From the NCBI GenBank assembly GCA_018242295.1, contig JAFECE010000011.1:1-64000 (forward strand): 64,000 nucleotides of DNA, written 5' to 3'. Origin of the DNA: Pseudomonadota bacterium. Lineage in GTDB: Bacteria > Pseudomonadota > Alphaproteobacteria > Rhizobiales > Hyphomicrobiaceae. Made by a program: the position numbers and the translations under genes. Below, piece after piece: positions 8,220-17,132 of the stretch (its first letter is position 1; each line of letters starts with the position of its first letter). The notes beneath the pieces are model-generated. The model searched no databases. It saw only the letters and a list, made by a program, of their open reading frames with translations, and was not told where the DNA came from.

Positions 8220-8597
8220 TCAAGGCTCTTCGTCGCCCTCGCCTGCCGGGCCGCCGATAATGTTCGAGACGTCGCCGCCTTCTTCTTCCTCTTCCTCGAG
8301 GAAGGTTTCATCGTCTTCGGTGCCGGTATCGTCGGCTTCGACGTCGACGAGAGCCTCTTCGCCTTCGACCGCCGGCAGTTCGCCGTCGGCTTCCTCGGTG
8401 GTTGCTGCCTTCTTCGCTTTCTTAGCAGCCAGTTCCCGCTGCTCAGCCTGCAGGGCTGCGAGCGCCGCGGGTGAAGAAGCAATCACATATTTACTGTTGC
8501 AGAAGGGGCAAATGATCGGGTCGTGACCGAGATCATAGAAGCGCTCGTCGCAGTTCTGACAGGTGCGCTTCGTCCCTCGCGCTTGCTTGGTCGCCAT
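8220..8597 (-). CDS. TIGR02300 (FYDLN acid) family protein
   Basis: A 125-residue protein of an alphaproteobacterial family of unknown function. The N-terminus is basic, then a zinc-ribbon-like part has two CxxC pairs, CQNC and CPFC, flanking the family hallmark RFYDLGHDP (usually FYDLN). The C-terminal half is very acidic, with runs of Glu and Asp, and ends GEGDEEP. No function is established; the zinc-ribbon plus acidic tail suggests nucleic acid or protein binding, which is inference. The ATG at 8597 (MATKQARGTKRTC) is chosen over an upstream in-frame start at 8660 because homologs start with MA-K. The gene is usually near aroA and cmk in this group, as here. Confidence 0.9.
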   Translation of the reverse strand: MATKQARGTKRTCQNCDERFYDLGHDPIICPFCNSKYVIASSPAALAALQAEQRELAAKKAKKAATTEEADGELPAVEGEEALVDVEADDTGTEDDETFLEEEEEEGGDVSNIIGGPAGEGDEEP

Positions 8598-8737
8598 TGG
8601 TCGTGCCTCAGGTTCGGAAATCAAGGGAGCCCGTCTGCCATAGGCGGTGTTCCCTGTCAAAACGAAAAGGTGGGAGCTGGCGGGTCTGCGTCAAGGTCCC
8701 CGGCGGCGAACGTCTCGACCTCCGTCCGAGGGGGCCG

Positions 8738-8767
8738 TTGACAGGGCGTCGCGGTCCAGTGTCTATC
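8738..8767 (+). promoter_or_regulatory. Possible sigma-70 promoter for aroA-cmk
   Basis: TTGACA (8738-8743) and TCTATC (8762-8767) are separated by 18 nt, about 65 nt before the aroA start. The -35 is perfect and the -10 is weak. There is no other support. Confidence 0.35.
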
Positions 8768-8830
8768 CGGGCCTAAAGTCAGGGAAAAGCGCCTGACGCG
8801 CCAGATTTTCAATGGTTTGGAAGGTCGATT

Positions 8831-10174
8831 TTGCACGCTACATCCATACCGAAACCGCTATCGTCCCTCCGCGCAGCACCGCTCACAGGGAAGGTGCGCG
8901 TTCCGGGTGACAAATCGATCTCCCACCGCGCCCTCATTTTCGGTGCCCTGGCGACCGGGACAACGCGGATTACGGGGCTTCTGGAAGCCGAGGACGTCAT
9001 CAATACCGCGCGGGCCGTGGTCGCACTCGGCGCGATGGCGGAGAAGCAGGGCGACGTTTGGGTGGTCAAAGGCCGCGGCGTCGGCGGGCTCAGCGCCCCG
9101 GCTGCGGCACTCGATTTCGGCAATTCCGGCACTGGCACGCGGCTGATGATGGGTGTCGTCGCCGGGCATCCGATGACGGTCACGATGGCGGGTGATGCGT
9201 CGTTGTCGCGGCGGCCGATGCGGCGGGTTTTGGCTCCTCTCGTAGACATGGGTCTCGAAATTCTCGAGACCGGCAAGGAGACGTTGCCGTTGACGCTCAA
9301 GGGGACGAGCGAGTTGATTCCGATCGTCTATGTGCTTCCCGTGCCTTCGGCGCAGGTGAAGAGTGCCGTCCTGATCGCCGGCCTTCACGCGGTGGGGGAA
9401 ACGACCGTCGTCGAGCGCGAGCCGACGCGCGATCACACCGAGCGGATGCTGCGCCATTTCGGGGCAACCGTCAGCACTGAGACGAAAGGCGCCGACACGC
9501 ACATTACCGTGAAGGGACACGCGGAACTCACCGGCAAGGACGTTCACGTTCCCGGTGATCCGTCGTCGGCGGCGTTTTTGGCGGCGGCGGCATTGCTCGT
9601 GCCCGGTTCCGACGTCACGATCGAGGGTGTGCTGATCAATCCGACGCGCGTCGGGCTTTATACGACGCTGCAGGAAATGGGCGGCGATGTTACGTTCCTC
9701 AATGAACGCGAGGAGGGTGGCGAGCCGGTCGCCGACATTCGTGTCCGCGCGTCGCGCCTCAAGGGTGTGCGGGTGCCGGCGGAGCGTGCGCCGTCGATGA
9801 TCGACGAGTACCCCGTGCTTGCGGCGATCTCGGCCTTCGCGGAAGGTGATACGCGGATGGACGGCCTCGCCGAACTCAAGGTCAAGGAGAGCGATCGGCT
9901 GCAGGCAACAGCTGCGGGATTGGCTGCCAATGGCGCGACCGTGCGCGTCGAGGGCGACAGCCTGATCGTTTCCGGGAATGGCGGCCTTAAGGGCGGTGGC
10001 GTCGTTACAACCCACCTCGATCACCGGATCGCGATGGCGTTTTTGACGGCAGGGCTCGCGAGCGAGCAACCGATCGTGGTGGACGACTCGACCATGATTG
10101 CGACAAGCTTCCCGGAGTTCCGGCAGCTGATGGAAACGCTCGGGGCGAGATACGAAGAGCCAACCGGGCGGTGA
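8831..10174 (+). CDS. aroA: 3-phosphoshikimate 1-carboxyvinyltransferase (EPSP synthase, class II-like)
   Basis: A 447-residue enzyme that transfers enolpyruvyl from PEP to shikimate-3-phosphate in aromatic amino acid synthesis. It shows GDKSISHR (K28), [27 protein letters not shown] and the C-terminal LKVKESDRL and [10 protein letters not shown] motifs, and resembles the Agrobacterium-type class II enzymes along its whole length. At the PEP-site loop it has GNSGTGTR, so residue 100 is Gly, where the glyphosate-insensitive CP4 enzyme has Ala. The start is TTG at 8831 with GGAAGG upstream; no ATG in frame lies before the first conserved strand. It is followed by cmk 50-65 nt downstream, a common alphaproteobacterial pair. 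Confidence 0.96.
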   Translation: MHATSIPKPLSSLRAAPLTGKVRVPGDKSISHRALIFGALATGTTRITGLLEAEDVINTARAVVALGAMAEKQGDVWVVKGRGVGGLSAPAAALDFGNSGTGTRLMMGVVAGHPMTVTMAGDASLSRRPMRRVLAPLVDMGLEILETGKETLPLTLKGTSELIPIVYVLPVPSAQVKSAVLIAGLHAVGETTVVEREPTRDHTERMLRHFGATVSTETKGADTHITVKGHAELTGKDVHVPGDPSSAAFLAAAALLVPGSDVTIEGVLINPTRVGLYTTLQEMGGDVTFLNEREEGGEPVADIRVRASRLKGVRVPAERAPSMIDEYPVLAAISAFAEGDTRMDGLAELKVKESDRLQATAAGLAANGATVRVEGDSLIVSGNGGLKGGGVVTTHLDHRIAMAFLTAGLASEQPIVVDDSTMIATSFPEFRQLMETLGARYEEPTGR

Positions 10175-10238
10175 CAGCGATGTTTCATGTCCGTCCGAGA
10201 TTAGCGATCGGTCTTGCTGCGGAATGGAGGGCGCGCAG

Positions 10239-10859
10239 GTGATCATTGCGATCGATGGTCCGGCCGCGTCAGGCAAAGGCACGCTTGCAAAGCGTATTGC
10301 GGCTCACTTCGGCATGCCCTGGCTCGATACCGGACTTCTCTATCGGGCCGTCGCTCGAGACGTTCTCGCGGCTGGCTCGGATTTGGAGGATGTTCAGGCT
10401 GCGACGGCGGCCGCGAAATCGGTCAACGCCGAGACGCTGGATGATCCCGCGCTCCGCGGTCCACGCGCCGGTGATGCCGCTTCGATCGTCGCGAAGATTC
10501 CCGAAGTGCGCGCGGCGCTGCTCGAGTATCAACGGGCGTTCGCACGGCAGGACAAGGGTGCCGTTCTCGATGGACGCGACATTGGCACGGTCGTCTGTCC
10601 CGAGGCGCACGTGAAAATATTCGTTACCGCTTCCGATGAAGCGCGGGCGAAACGACGCTTTCTCGAACATCAGTCGCGCGGCGAGAGCATTATATATGAC
10701 GATCTTCTGGCCGATATTCGCCGGAGGGATGCGCGCGACAGCGGCCGTGCGGCGGCCCCGATGCAGGCCGCCGGTGATGCGGTTCATCTCGATACGACGA
10801 CGCTGGACGCGGATCAGGCATTCGCGGTGGCGTTACAATTGATCGACGCGATGCGGTAG
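10239..10859 (+). CDS. cmk: Cytidylate kinase
   Basis: A 206-residue nucleoside monophosphate kinase that phosphorylates CMP and dCMP. It has the P-loop GPAASGKGT at the N-terminus, LDTGLLYRAVA for base recognition, LDGRDIGTVV and the lid segment with DIRRRDARDSGR and DTTTLD. The preferred start is the GTG at 10239 because GGAGGG lies about 8 nt upstream; an in-frame ATG at 10224 would add five residues but has a poorly placed ribosome binding site. It is usually followed by rpsA in alphaproteobacteria; here the pyruvate dehydrogenase operon intervenes. Confidence 0.94.
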   Translation: MIIAIDGPAASGKGTLAKRIAAHFGMPWLDTGLLYRAVARDVLAAGSDLEDVQAATAAAKSVNAETLDDPALRGPRAGDAASIVAKIPEVRAALLEYQRAFARQDKGAVLDGRDIGTVVCPEAHVKIFVTASDEARAKRRFLEHQSRGESIIYDDLLADIRRRDARDSGRAAAPMQAAGDAVHLDTTTLDADQAFAVALQLIDAMR

Positions 10860-11036
10860 ACGTCCCGAACTTCTGCGCGAAACGCGGTTGGGCGCTCGCG
10901 TACGCGCAAAAAAGCGCGCGTTTCTGTTCAAACGAAATTCGACGCTAAACATAGCAGTCATAAATCTTAATTGATTTCGACGTGGTACAACTCCACCTAT
11001 AGGTATGTGCTAGATCATTGAATGTGCCGATTCGAA

Positions 11037-11054
11037 CCGAGACGGCCGTCTCGG
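11037..11054. promoter_or_regulatory. 18-bp perfect palindrome in the aceE leader
   Basis: CCGAGACGG (11037-11045) is followed without spacer by its reverse complement CCGTCTCGG (11046-11054), then GTTTTACG. It lies 40 nt before the aceE start codon. It can be a protein operator, or in RNA a stem CCGAGAC with loop GGCC. A second short palindrome, ACCTATAGGT, lies at 10995-11004. Confidence 0.5.
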
Positions 11055-11094
11055 GTTTTACGAGTCTCCTCGCGAACGAGGAACAAGGGACGCC

Positions 11095-13773
11095 ATGGGC
11101 AAGAACGAACGGAAAGTTCTGAAGCCGGAAGATCCTGAAATCCGTGATTGGACGGACTCAATCTCGTCCGTCATCGCGTACGGCGGAACGGAACGAGCCG
11201 ACGACATTCTGGAAGAAGTCGTCGAGCGGGCGCGGGTCAGCGGCGCGGCAATTCCCTTTGCATCGAGCACTGCCTACATCAACAGCATCAGCGTCGACGA
11301 CGAAGCCAAGGTTCCCGGCAATCGTGAGCTCGAGCACCGCATCGCATCGGCTATCCGCTGGAACGCGGCAGCCATGGTGCTCCGGGCAAACAAAGAGTCG
11401 ACCGAGCTCGGCGGGCATATCGCGAGCTATCAATCGGCGGCGACGCTCTACGAAACCGGCTTCAATCACTTTTGGCACGCGCCGACTGAGAGCCACGGCG
11501 GCGATCTCATTCTTGTCCAAGGCCATTCGTCCCCGGGAATTTACGCGCGCGCGTTTCTGGAAGGCCGGCTCGACGAGGACCGGCTTCTGCATTTTCGCCA
11601 GGAGGTCGGAGGGAAAGGTCTTCCGTCCTATCCGCATCCGTGGCTGATGCCGGATTTCTGGCAATTCCCGACGGTGTCGATGGGCCTCGGGCCCTTGATG
11701 GCGATCTATCAGGCGCGGTTTCTCAAGTATCTTCACGCGCGCGGGCTCGCCGACACCGAAGATCGCAAGGTCTGGGTTTTCTGCGGCGATGGCGAGATGG
11801 ACGAGCCAGAAAGCCTCGGCGCGATTTCGCTCGCGGGCCGCGAGAAGCTCGACAATCTGATTTTCGTCGTCAATTGCAACTTGCAGCGGCTCGATGGGCC
11901 GGTGCGCGGGAACGGCAAGATCATCCAGGAACTCGAGCGCAACTTTCGCGGCGCGGGCTGGAACGTTCTCAAGGTCATCTGGGGTTCGCAATGGGATGAG
12001 CTGCTGGCACGCGATACGACGGGCAAACTGCGCCAGCTGATGGAAGAGTGTGTCGACGGCGAATATCAGGTCTTCAAATCTCGTGATGGCGCTTTCATCC
12101 GCAAGCATTTCTTCGGGCGTTATCCGGAAACGGCTGCTCTCGTCGAAGACTGGTCGGATGAGAAGATCTGGCGCCTGACGCGCGGCGGGCACGATCCGTC
12201 GAAAGTCTACGCGGCGTATGCGGCGGCGACGCAGCACAGGGATCAACCGACCTGCATCCTCGCCAAGACCGTCAAGGGTTACGGCATGGGGCAAGCTGGC
12301 GAAGGCCAGATGCTCGCACATCAATCGAAGAAGATGGATGTCGACGCGCTCCGCCAGTTCCGCGATCGCTTCAAGGTTCCGGTTGCTGACGATCAGCTCG
12401 CCGACCTGCCTTTCATTCGCTTCGAGAAAGGTTCGCCCGAAGACGAATATCTGCACAAGATGCGGCGCAATCTCGGCGGCTATCTGCCGTCCCGCCGCCG
12501 CAAATCGTCGGCCACGCTCGAGGCACCACCGCTGTCGCTGTTCGAATCGCAACTCAAAGGTTCCGAAGGGCGCGAAATCTCGACGACGATGGCGTTTGTG
12601 CGGATTCTGACGGCGCTCATGCGCGACAAGAGGCTTGGCCGGCACATCGTTCCGATCGTCCCTGACGAAAGCCGCACGTTCGGCATGGAAGGGATGTTCC
12701 GGCAGTTTGGAATCTTCAGTCAGGTCGGTCAGCTCTATCGCCCAGAAGATGCCGATCAGCTGATGTTCTACAAGGAAGACAAGTCCGGTCAGATGCTGCA
12801 GGAAGGCATCAACGAAGCCGGTGCGATGGCGTCGTGGATCGCCGCAGCGACGAGCTATTCGACCTCGGACGTGCCGATGGTGCCGTTCTACATCTTCTAT
12901 TCGATGTTCGGATTTCAGCGCATCGGCGATCTCACGTGGGCGGCAGGCGACGAGCGTTGCCGCGGTTTTCTGCTGGGTGGCACTTCGGGACGCACCACGC
13001 TCAACGGCGAGGGCCTGCAGCACGAAGACGGCCACAGCCATCTCATCTCAGCGACGGTGCCGAACTGCGTCTCCTACGATCCGACGTTCAATTACGAGGT
13101 CGCGGTCATCGTTCAAAACGGCATGCAACGCATGCTGACTGATCAAGAAGATGTCTATTTCTACCTGACGCTTCTGAATGAAAATTACGAGCATCCGCCG
13201 ATGCCGGAAGGCGTCGAGGACGATATCATCAAGGGCATGTACTTGTTCCGGGCGGCGCCGGAAGGTGCGCTGGGCCACAAGGTGCAGCTCATGGGTTCGG
13301 GCGCAATCCTGCGCGAAGTGATCGCCGCCGCGGATCTTTTGCGCGACGATTGGGGCGTCTCCGCCGACATCTGGAGTGTGACGAGTTTCACGGAGCTTGC
13401 ACGAGAAGCCCACGACGCCGAGCGCTGGAACCTCTTGCATCCGACGGAGACGCCACGCGTTCCGTTTGTGAAGCGAAAGATTTCCGAGCGCGGCGAAGGG
13501 CCGGTGATCGCGTCGACCGATTACATGAAGCTCTACGCCGATCAGGTCCGGCCTTCGGTTCCGAACCGGTATTCGGTTCTCGGCACCGATGGTTTCGGCC
13601 GTTCCGATTACCGCCGGACGCTCCGCTATTTCTTCGAAGTCGACCGGCATTTCGTGACGATTGCCGCGCTCAAGGCTCTTGCCGACGAGAATAAAGTTCC
13701 GTCGATCAAGATCGCGGAAGCGATCGCGAAATACGGGATCGATCCCGCCAAGGCCAATCCCGCTCACAGCTGA
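11095..13773 (+). CDS. aceE: Pyruvate dehydrogenase E1 component, homodimeric type
   Basis: An 892-residue single-chain E1 that decarboxylates pyruvate with thiamine diphosphate and acetylates the lipoyl groups of E2. It is colinear with gammaproteobacterial AceE (about 887 residues): the N-terminal region has GGHIASYQSAATLYE, the cofactor motif is FCGDGEMDEPES ending in NCN about 30 residues later, and the middle and C-terminal domains carry GPVRGNGKIIQELE, ISTTMAFVRIL and NGEGLQHEDGHSH. Most alphaproteobacteria use the unrelated alpha/beta heterotetramer (PdhA/PdhB), so this form is notable. It is first in an operon with aceF (19-nt gap) and lpdA. The ATG at 11095 follows AAGGGA. Confidence 0.97.
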   Translation: MGKNERKVLKPEDPEIRDWTDSISSVIAYGGTERADDILEEVVERARVSGAAIPFASSTAYINSISVDDEAKVPGNRELEHRIASAIRWNAAAMVLRANKESTELGGHIASYQSAATLYETGFNHFWHAPTESHGGDLILVQGHSSPGIYARAFLEGRLDEDRLLHFRQEVGGKGLPSYPHPWLMPDFWQFPTVSMGLGPLMAIYQARFLKYLHARGLADTEDRKVWVFCGDGEMDEPESLGAISLAGREKLDNLIFVVNCNLQRLDGPVRGNGKIIQELERNFRGAGWNVLKVIWGSQWDELLARDTTGKLRQLMEECVDGEYQVFKSRDGAFIRKHFFGRYPETAALVEDWSDEKIWRLTRGGHDPSKVYAAYAAATQHRDQPTCILAKTVKGYGMGQAGEGQMLAHQSKKMDVDALRQFRDRFKVPVADDQLADLPFIRFEKGSPEDEYLHKMRRNLGGYLPSRRRKSSATLEAPPLSLFESQLKGSEGREISTTMAFVRILTALMRDKRLGRHIVPIVPDESRTFGMEGMFRQFGIFSQVGQLYRPEDADQLMFYKEDKSGQMLQEGINEAGAMASWIAAATSYSTSDVPMVPFYIFYSMFGFQRIGDLTWAAGDERCRGFLLGGTSGRTTLNGEGLQHEDGHSHLISATVPNCVSYDPTFNYEVAVIVQNGMQRMLTDQEDVYFYLTLLNENYEHPPMPEGVEDDIIKGMYLFRAAPEGALGHKVQLMGSGAILREVIAAADLLRDDWGVSADIWSVTSFTELAREAHDAERWNLLHPTETPRVPFVKRKISERGEGPVIASTDYMKLYADQVRPSVPNRYSVLGTDGFGRSDYRRTLRYFFEVDRHFVTIAALKALADENKVPSIKIAEAIAKYGIDPAKANPAHS

Positions 13774-13792
13774 CCAGGACAGGTTCGACTAC

Positions 13793-15082
13793 ATGGCGCT
13801 CGTCGATATCAAGGTGCCGAATATCGGTGATTTCGAAAATGTGCCGGTCGTCGAAATTCAAGTGAAGCCAGGCGACGAGGTGAGGGCCGATGATCCGCTG
13901 ATCACGCTCGAAAGCGAGAAGGCCGCGATGGACGTACCTGCTCCTTTCCAAGGCAAGGTAGCGGAAATCCTGGTCGCCATCGGCGACAAGGTCAGCGAAG
14001 GCAGCACCATCATCAAGCTCGATACTTCGGGCGAGGCAAAGACTGACGCTCCGACCACTAACGGCAAAGGCGAGGCCAAGCCCGAGGTCCCCGCGAAGGC
14101 GGAGCGCGCGGCGGACAAGATCGAGCCGGCCGAAGCCAAAGAGGGCGGATCGATACCTCCGCCTGGAGATTTTGGATCGGTTTATGCGAGCCCGTCGGTT
14201 CGCCGTATCGCGCGCGATCTCGATGTCGATTTGAAGCAAATCAAAGGGTCGGGCGACAAGGGTCGCATTACGAAAGACGATGTGAGAGCCTATATCGCGC
14301 GCAGCAGCCAACCTGCCGCCGCGCCGGGCGCCGCCGGACAGACGACCGGCATTCCGGAAATTCCGGCTCAAGACTTCTCGAAGTATGGGCCGATCGAAAC
14401 GAAGCCGATGTCGCGGCTGAAGCGATTGACCGGTCCCAACCTGCATCGCGCGTGGTTGAACGTTCCGCATGTCACCAATTCCGACGAAGCCGACATCACC
14501 GACCTCGAGACTTACCGCAAAGATCTTGACGCTGCGGCGAAAGGCAAAGGCTATCGCGTGACGCTTGTAGCGTTTCTGCTGAAAGCCTCGGTTTCGGCGC
14601 TCAAAGAATATCCGGACGTCAATTCATCGCTCGCGCCCAGCAAGGACGCGCTGATCCTCAAGCGCTACTACAACATCGGTGTTGCGGTGGACACGCCCGA
14701 CGGTCTCGTCGTGCCGGTCATTCGCGACGTCGATCGCAAGGGTGTTCTTGAACTCAGCCAGGAGCTGACGGCTGTTTCCGCGCGCATGCGCGACGGCAAG
14801 ATCACGCCGACCGATATATCCGGCGCGACCTTCTCCATATCGAGCCTCGGCGGCATCGGCGGCACGGGATTCACGCCGATCGTCAATGCGCCTGAAGTTG
14901 CAATTCTCGGAGCGGTCAGGGCACAAATGAAGCCGCAGTGGGATGGTTCGGCATTTCAGCCGAGACTGATGCTGCCGCTCTGCCTTTCGTACGATCATCG
15001 CGTCGTCGATGGTGCGCTTGCCGCCCGGTTCTTGAGGAAGATCTGCGATGCGCTGGCTGACGTTCGCCTGCTCGTCTTGTAG
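13793..15082 (+). CDS. aceF: Dihydrolipoamide acetyltransferase (PDH E2)
   Basis: A 429-residue E2 core of the pyruvate dehydrogenase complex. One lipoyl domain (residues 1-78) carries the lipoylated lysine K43 in LESEKAAMD. An Ala/Pro/Lys linker follows, then the peripheral subunit-binding domain (YASPSVRRIARDL to KDDVRAYI, about residues 120-165), and the catalytic domain ending with LSYDHRVVDGA, containing the active-site His and Asp. Escherichia coli AceF has three lipoyl domains; this one has one. The ATG at 13793 is chosen because the lipoyl domain starts directly after it (MALVDIKVPNIG); the open frame continues upstream inside aceE. It is 9 nt before lpdA. Confidence 0.95.
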   Translation: MALVDIKVPNIGDFENVPVVEIQVKPGDEVRADDPLITLESEKAAMDVPAPFQGKVAEILVAIGDKVSEGSTIIKLDTSGEAKTDAPTTNGKGEAKPEVPAKAERAADKIEPAEAKEGGSIPPPGDFGSVYASPSVRRIARDLDVDLKQIKGSGDKGRITKDDVRAYIARSSQPAAAPGAAGQTTGIPEIPAQDFSKYGPIETKPMSRLKRLTGPNLHRAWLNVPHVTNSDEADITDLETYRKDLDAAAKGKGYRVTLVAFLLKASVSALKEYPDVNSSLAPSKDALILKRYYNIGVAVDTPDGLVVPVIRDVDRKGVLELSQELTAVSARMRDGKITPTDISGATFSISSLGGIGGTGFTPIVNAPEVAILGAVRAQMKPQWDGSAFQPRLMLPLCLSYDHRVVDGALAARFLRKICDALADVRLLVL

Positions 15083-15091
15083 GACTGTGTG

Positions 15092-16852
15092 ATGAGCAAG
15101 ACCGAAATCCGCGTTCCTGCTCTCGGCGATTTCGAAAACGTGCCGATCATCGAGGTGCACGTGAAGCCGGGGGCGACCGTCGCCGCCGAAGACGCGCTCA
15201 TTACGCTCGAGAGCGACAAGGCTTCGTTCGATGTACCGGCGCCTGAAGGCGGAAAAGTCGTCGAGGTTCTGATCAAGGTCGGCGACAAGGTCAGCGAGGG
15301 AAGCCCGATACTGACGCTCGAAACGGTCGGAAAAACCGAGAGCGTGGCTGAGCTCGAGATGGCGCAGCCGAAGAAGGAAGCGCCTTCGGCACCAACCGCC
15401 GCGGCGAAGGCGTACTCAGGCAAGTCGGATCATGCGTGCGAAGTCCTGGTGCTGGGCGCAGGTCCCGGTGGCTATTCTGCAGCGTTTCGCGCGGCCGATC
15501 TTGGTGCGAAGACCATCCTCGTCGATCGGTGGCCCGCGCTTGGTGGCGTTTGCCTGAACGTCGGGTGCATACCTTCGAAGGCTCTGCTGCACACGGCGTT
15601 TGTCATCGATGAAGCGGCGGCGCTGGGCAAACACGGCATTACTTTTTCCGCGCCGAAAATCGATCTGAAAAAGCTTGCAGCATATAAAGACGCCGCCGTC
15701 GGCAAGCTGACGGGTGGGCTCGCGTCGATGGCGAAGGTGCGCAAGGTCACGACGCTGCGCGGGACCGGCACTTTCGTCGACGACCATCATATGAAAGTCG
15801 CGTTCGACGATGGGCGCGAAGAGACGGTGCGTTTCGAGAAGGCGATCATCGCCGCTGGGTCAGAAGCGGCGCAGTTGCCGTTCATGCCATCCGATCCGCG
15901 CATCGTCGATTCAACCGGGGCGCTCGAGCTGCCGCAAATCCCGGACAGGATGCTCGTCATCGGCGGCGGCATCATCGGCCTCGAGATGGCAACCGTTTAT
16001 TCGACGCTCGGGGCCCGGCTCGATGTGGTCGAATTGCTCGACGGTCTGATGCTCGGTGCCGATCGCGACCTCGTCAACGTCTGGCAGAAGGTCAATGCGC
16101 GCCGCTTCGATCGGGTGATGCTGAAGACCAAAGTCGTTGCGGCCGAAGCGAAGCCAGACGGCATTTACGTGAAGTTCGAAGGCGCCAATGCGCCGGCCGA
16201 GCCGCAGCGCTACGGTCTGGTGCTCGTTGCCGTCGGGCGGAAGCCCAACGGCAAGGTCATCGGAGCCGGCAATGCCGGGGTTGCCGTGTCTGACAGTGGC
16301 TTCATTCCGATCGACGGCCAGATGCGGACGAACGTTTCGAACATTTTCGCTATCGGCGATATCGCGGATGAGCCGATGCTGGCGCACAAGGCCGTCCATC
16401 AGGGGCACGTCGCGGCCGAGAACGCGTCGGGGGGCAAAAGCTTCTTCGATGCACGCCAGATCCCATCCGTTGCCTACACCGATCCCGAGATCGCCTGGGC
16501 CGGTTTGACTGAGATTGAGGCTAAGTCGCAGGGCATTGCGTATAAGAAGGCGGTATTCCCGTGGACCGCGTCGGGGCGGGCGATCGCCAACGGCCGGGAC
16601 GAGGGCTTCACCAAGCTGCTTTTCGAGGAAGGCACCGAGCGGATCATCGGCGGGGCCATTGTCGGCACAGAAGCTGGAAATCTCATCTCCGAGATCTGTC
16701 TCGCCATCGAAATGGGGGCGGATGCCATCGATATTGGTAAAACCATCCATCCGCATCCGACTCTTTCGGAGTCCGTCGGCATGGCGGCCGAGGTGGCGGA
16801 AGGGGTCTGTACGGACCTAATGCCGGTTAAACCGGCGCGGGCCCGGGGCTAG
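15092..16852 (+). CDS. lpdA: Dihydrolipoamide dehydrogenase with N-terminal lipoyl domain (PDH E3)
   Basis: A 586-residue flavoprotein that reoxidises dihydrolipoyl groups with NAD+. It is about 110 residues longer than plain E3 because of an N-terminal lipoyl domain (residues 1-78, lipoyl lysine K43 in LESDKASFD) that closely resembles the one on the neighbouring aceF. The E3 part has the FAD motif VLGAGPGGYSAAFRAAD, the redox disulfide in GGVCLNVGCIPSK, the NAD motif VIGGGIIGLEMA, and the C-terminal base HPHPTLSES. The ATG at 15092 is immediately preceded by an in-frame GTG at 15089. Such lipoyl-E3 fusions accompany AceE-type complexes in several proteobacteria. Confidence 0.95.
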   Translation: MSKTEIRVPALGDFENVPIIEVHVKPGATVAAEDALITLESDKASFDVPAPEGGKVVEVLIKVGDKVSEGSPILTLETVGKTESVAELEMAQPKKEAPSAPTAAAKAYSGKSDHACEVLVLGAGPGGYSAAFRAADLGAKTILVDRWPALGGVCLNVGCIPSKALLHTAFVIDEAAALGKHGITFSAPKIDLKKLAAYKDAAVGKLTGGLASMAKVRKVTTLRGTGTFVDDHHMKVAFDDGREETVRFEKAIIAAGSEAAQLPFMPSDPRIVDSTGALELPQIPDRMLVIGGGIIGLEMATVYSTLGARLDVVELLDGLMLGADRDLVNVWQKVNARRFDRVMLKTKVVAAEAKPDGIYVKFEGANAPAEPQRYGLVLVAVGRKPNGKVIGAGNAGVAVSDSGFIPIDGQMRTNVSNIFAIGDIADEPMLAHKAVHQGHVAAENASGGKSFFDARQIPSVAYTDPEIAWAGLTEIEAKSQGIAYKKAVFPWTASGRAIANGRDEGFTKLLFEEGTERIIGGAIVGTEAGNLISEICLAIEMGADAIDIGKTIHPHPTLSESVGMAAEVAEGVCTDLMPVKPARARG

Positions 16853-17087
16853 GGCGCCAGCCCTTGCGTTCAGGGGGGCGGTTGGGTATATCAGCGCCAT
16901 TCGACGTCGCTGTCGGATGGTCATGAGGAAGATCAGCCGGTTGGGCGCCCCATAGGGGTCCCCGAATTCTGACCGGCAGGGCTGCGGCCCATCACGGCGA
17001 CATCACATCCAGACATCAGCGCCCTCAAGCCAGGCATCGCGTTCGCGCGGGTCTGACTATTGGCGCTTCCAACATCAACCCAAACGC

Positions 17088-17107
17088 GCCGGGCCATTGC
17101 GCCCGGC
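17088..17107 (+). promoter_or_regulatory. Hairpin in the rpsA leader
   Basis: GCCGGGC (17088-17094) pairs perfectly with GCCCGGC (17101-17107) over a 6-nt loop. It ends about 14 nt before the AAGGAG ribosome binding site. Translational autocontrol by S1 is known in other bacteria; a role here is inference. Confidence 0.35.
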
Positions 17108-17132
17108 AACACGCCGTTATCAAGGAGAACGA

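Noticed and set aside
10860-10930. Strong terminator after cmk
   Set aside because: Inverted GAAACGCG/CGCGTTTC sequences exist, but the arms are about 30 nt apart and only a short T run follows, so a clear terminator could not be supported.
11158-13041. Minus-strand open frame of 627 codons
   Set aside because: It is the antisense of aceE and has no recognisable domain.
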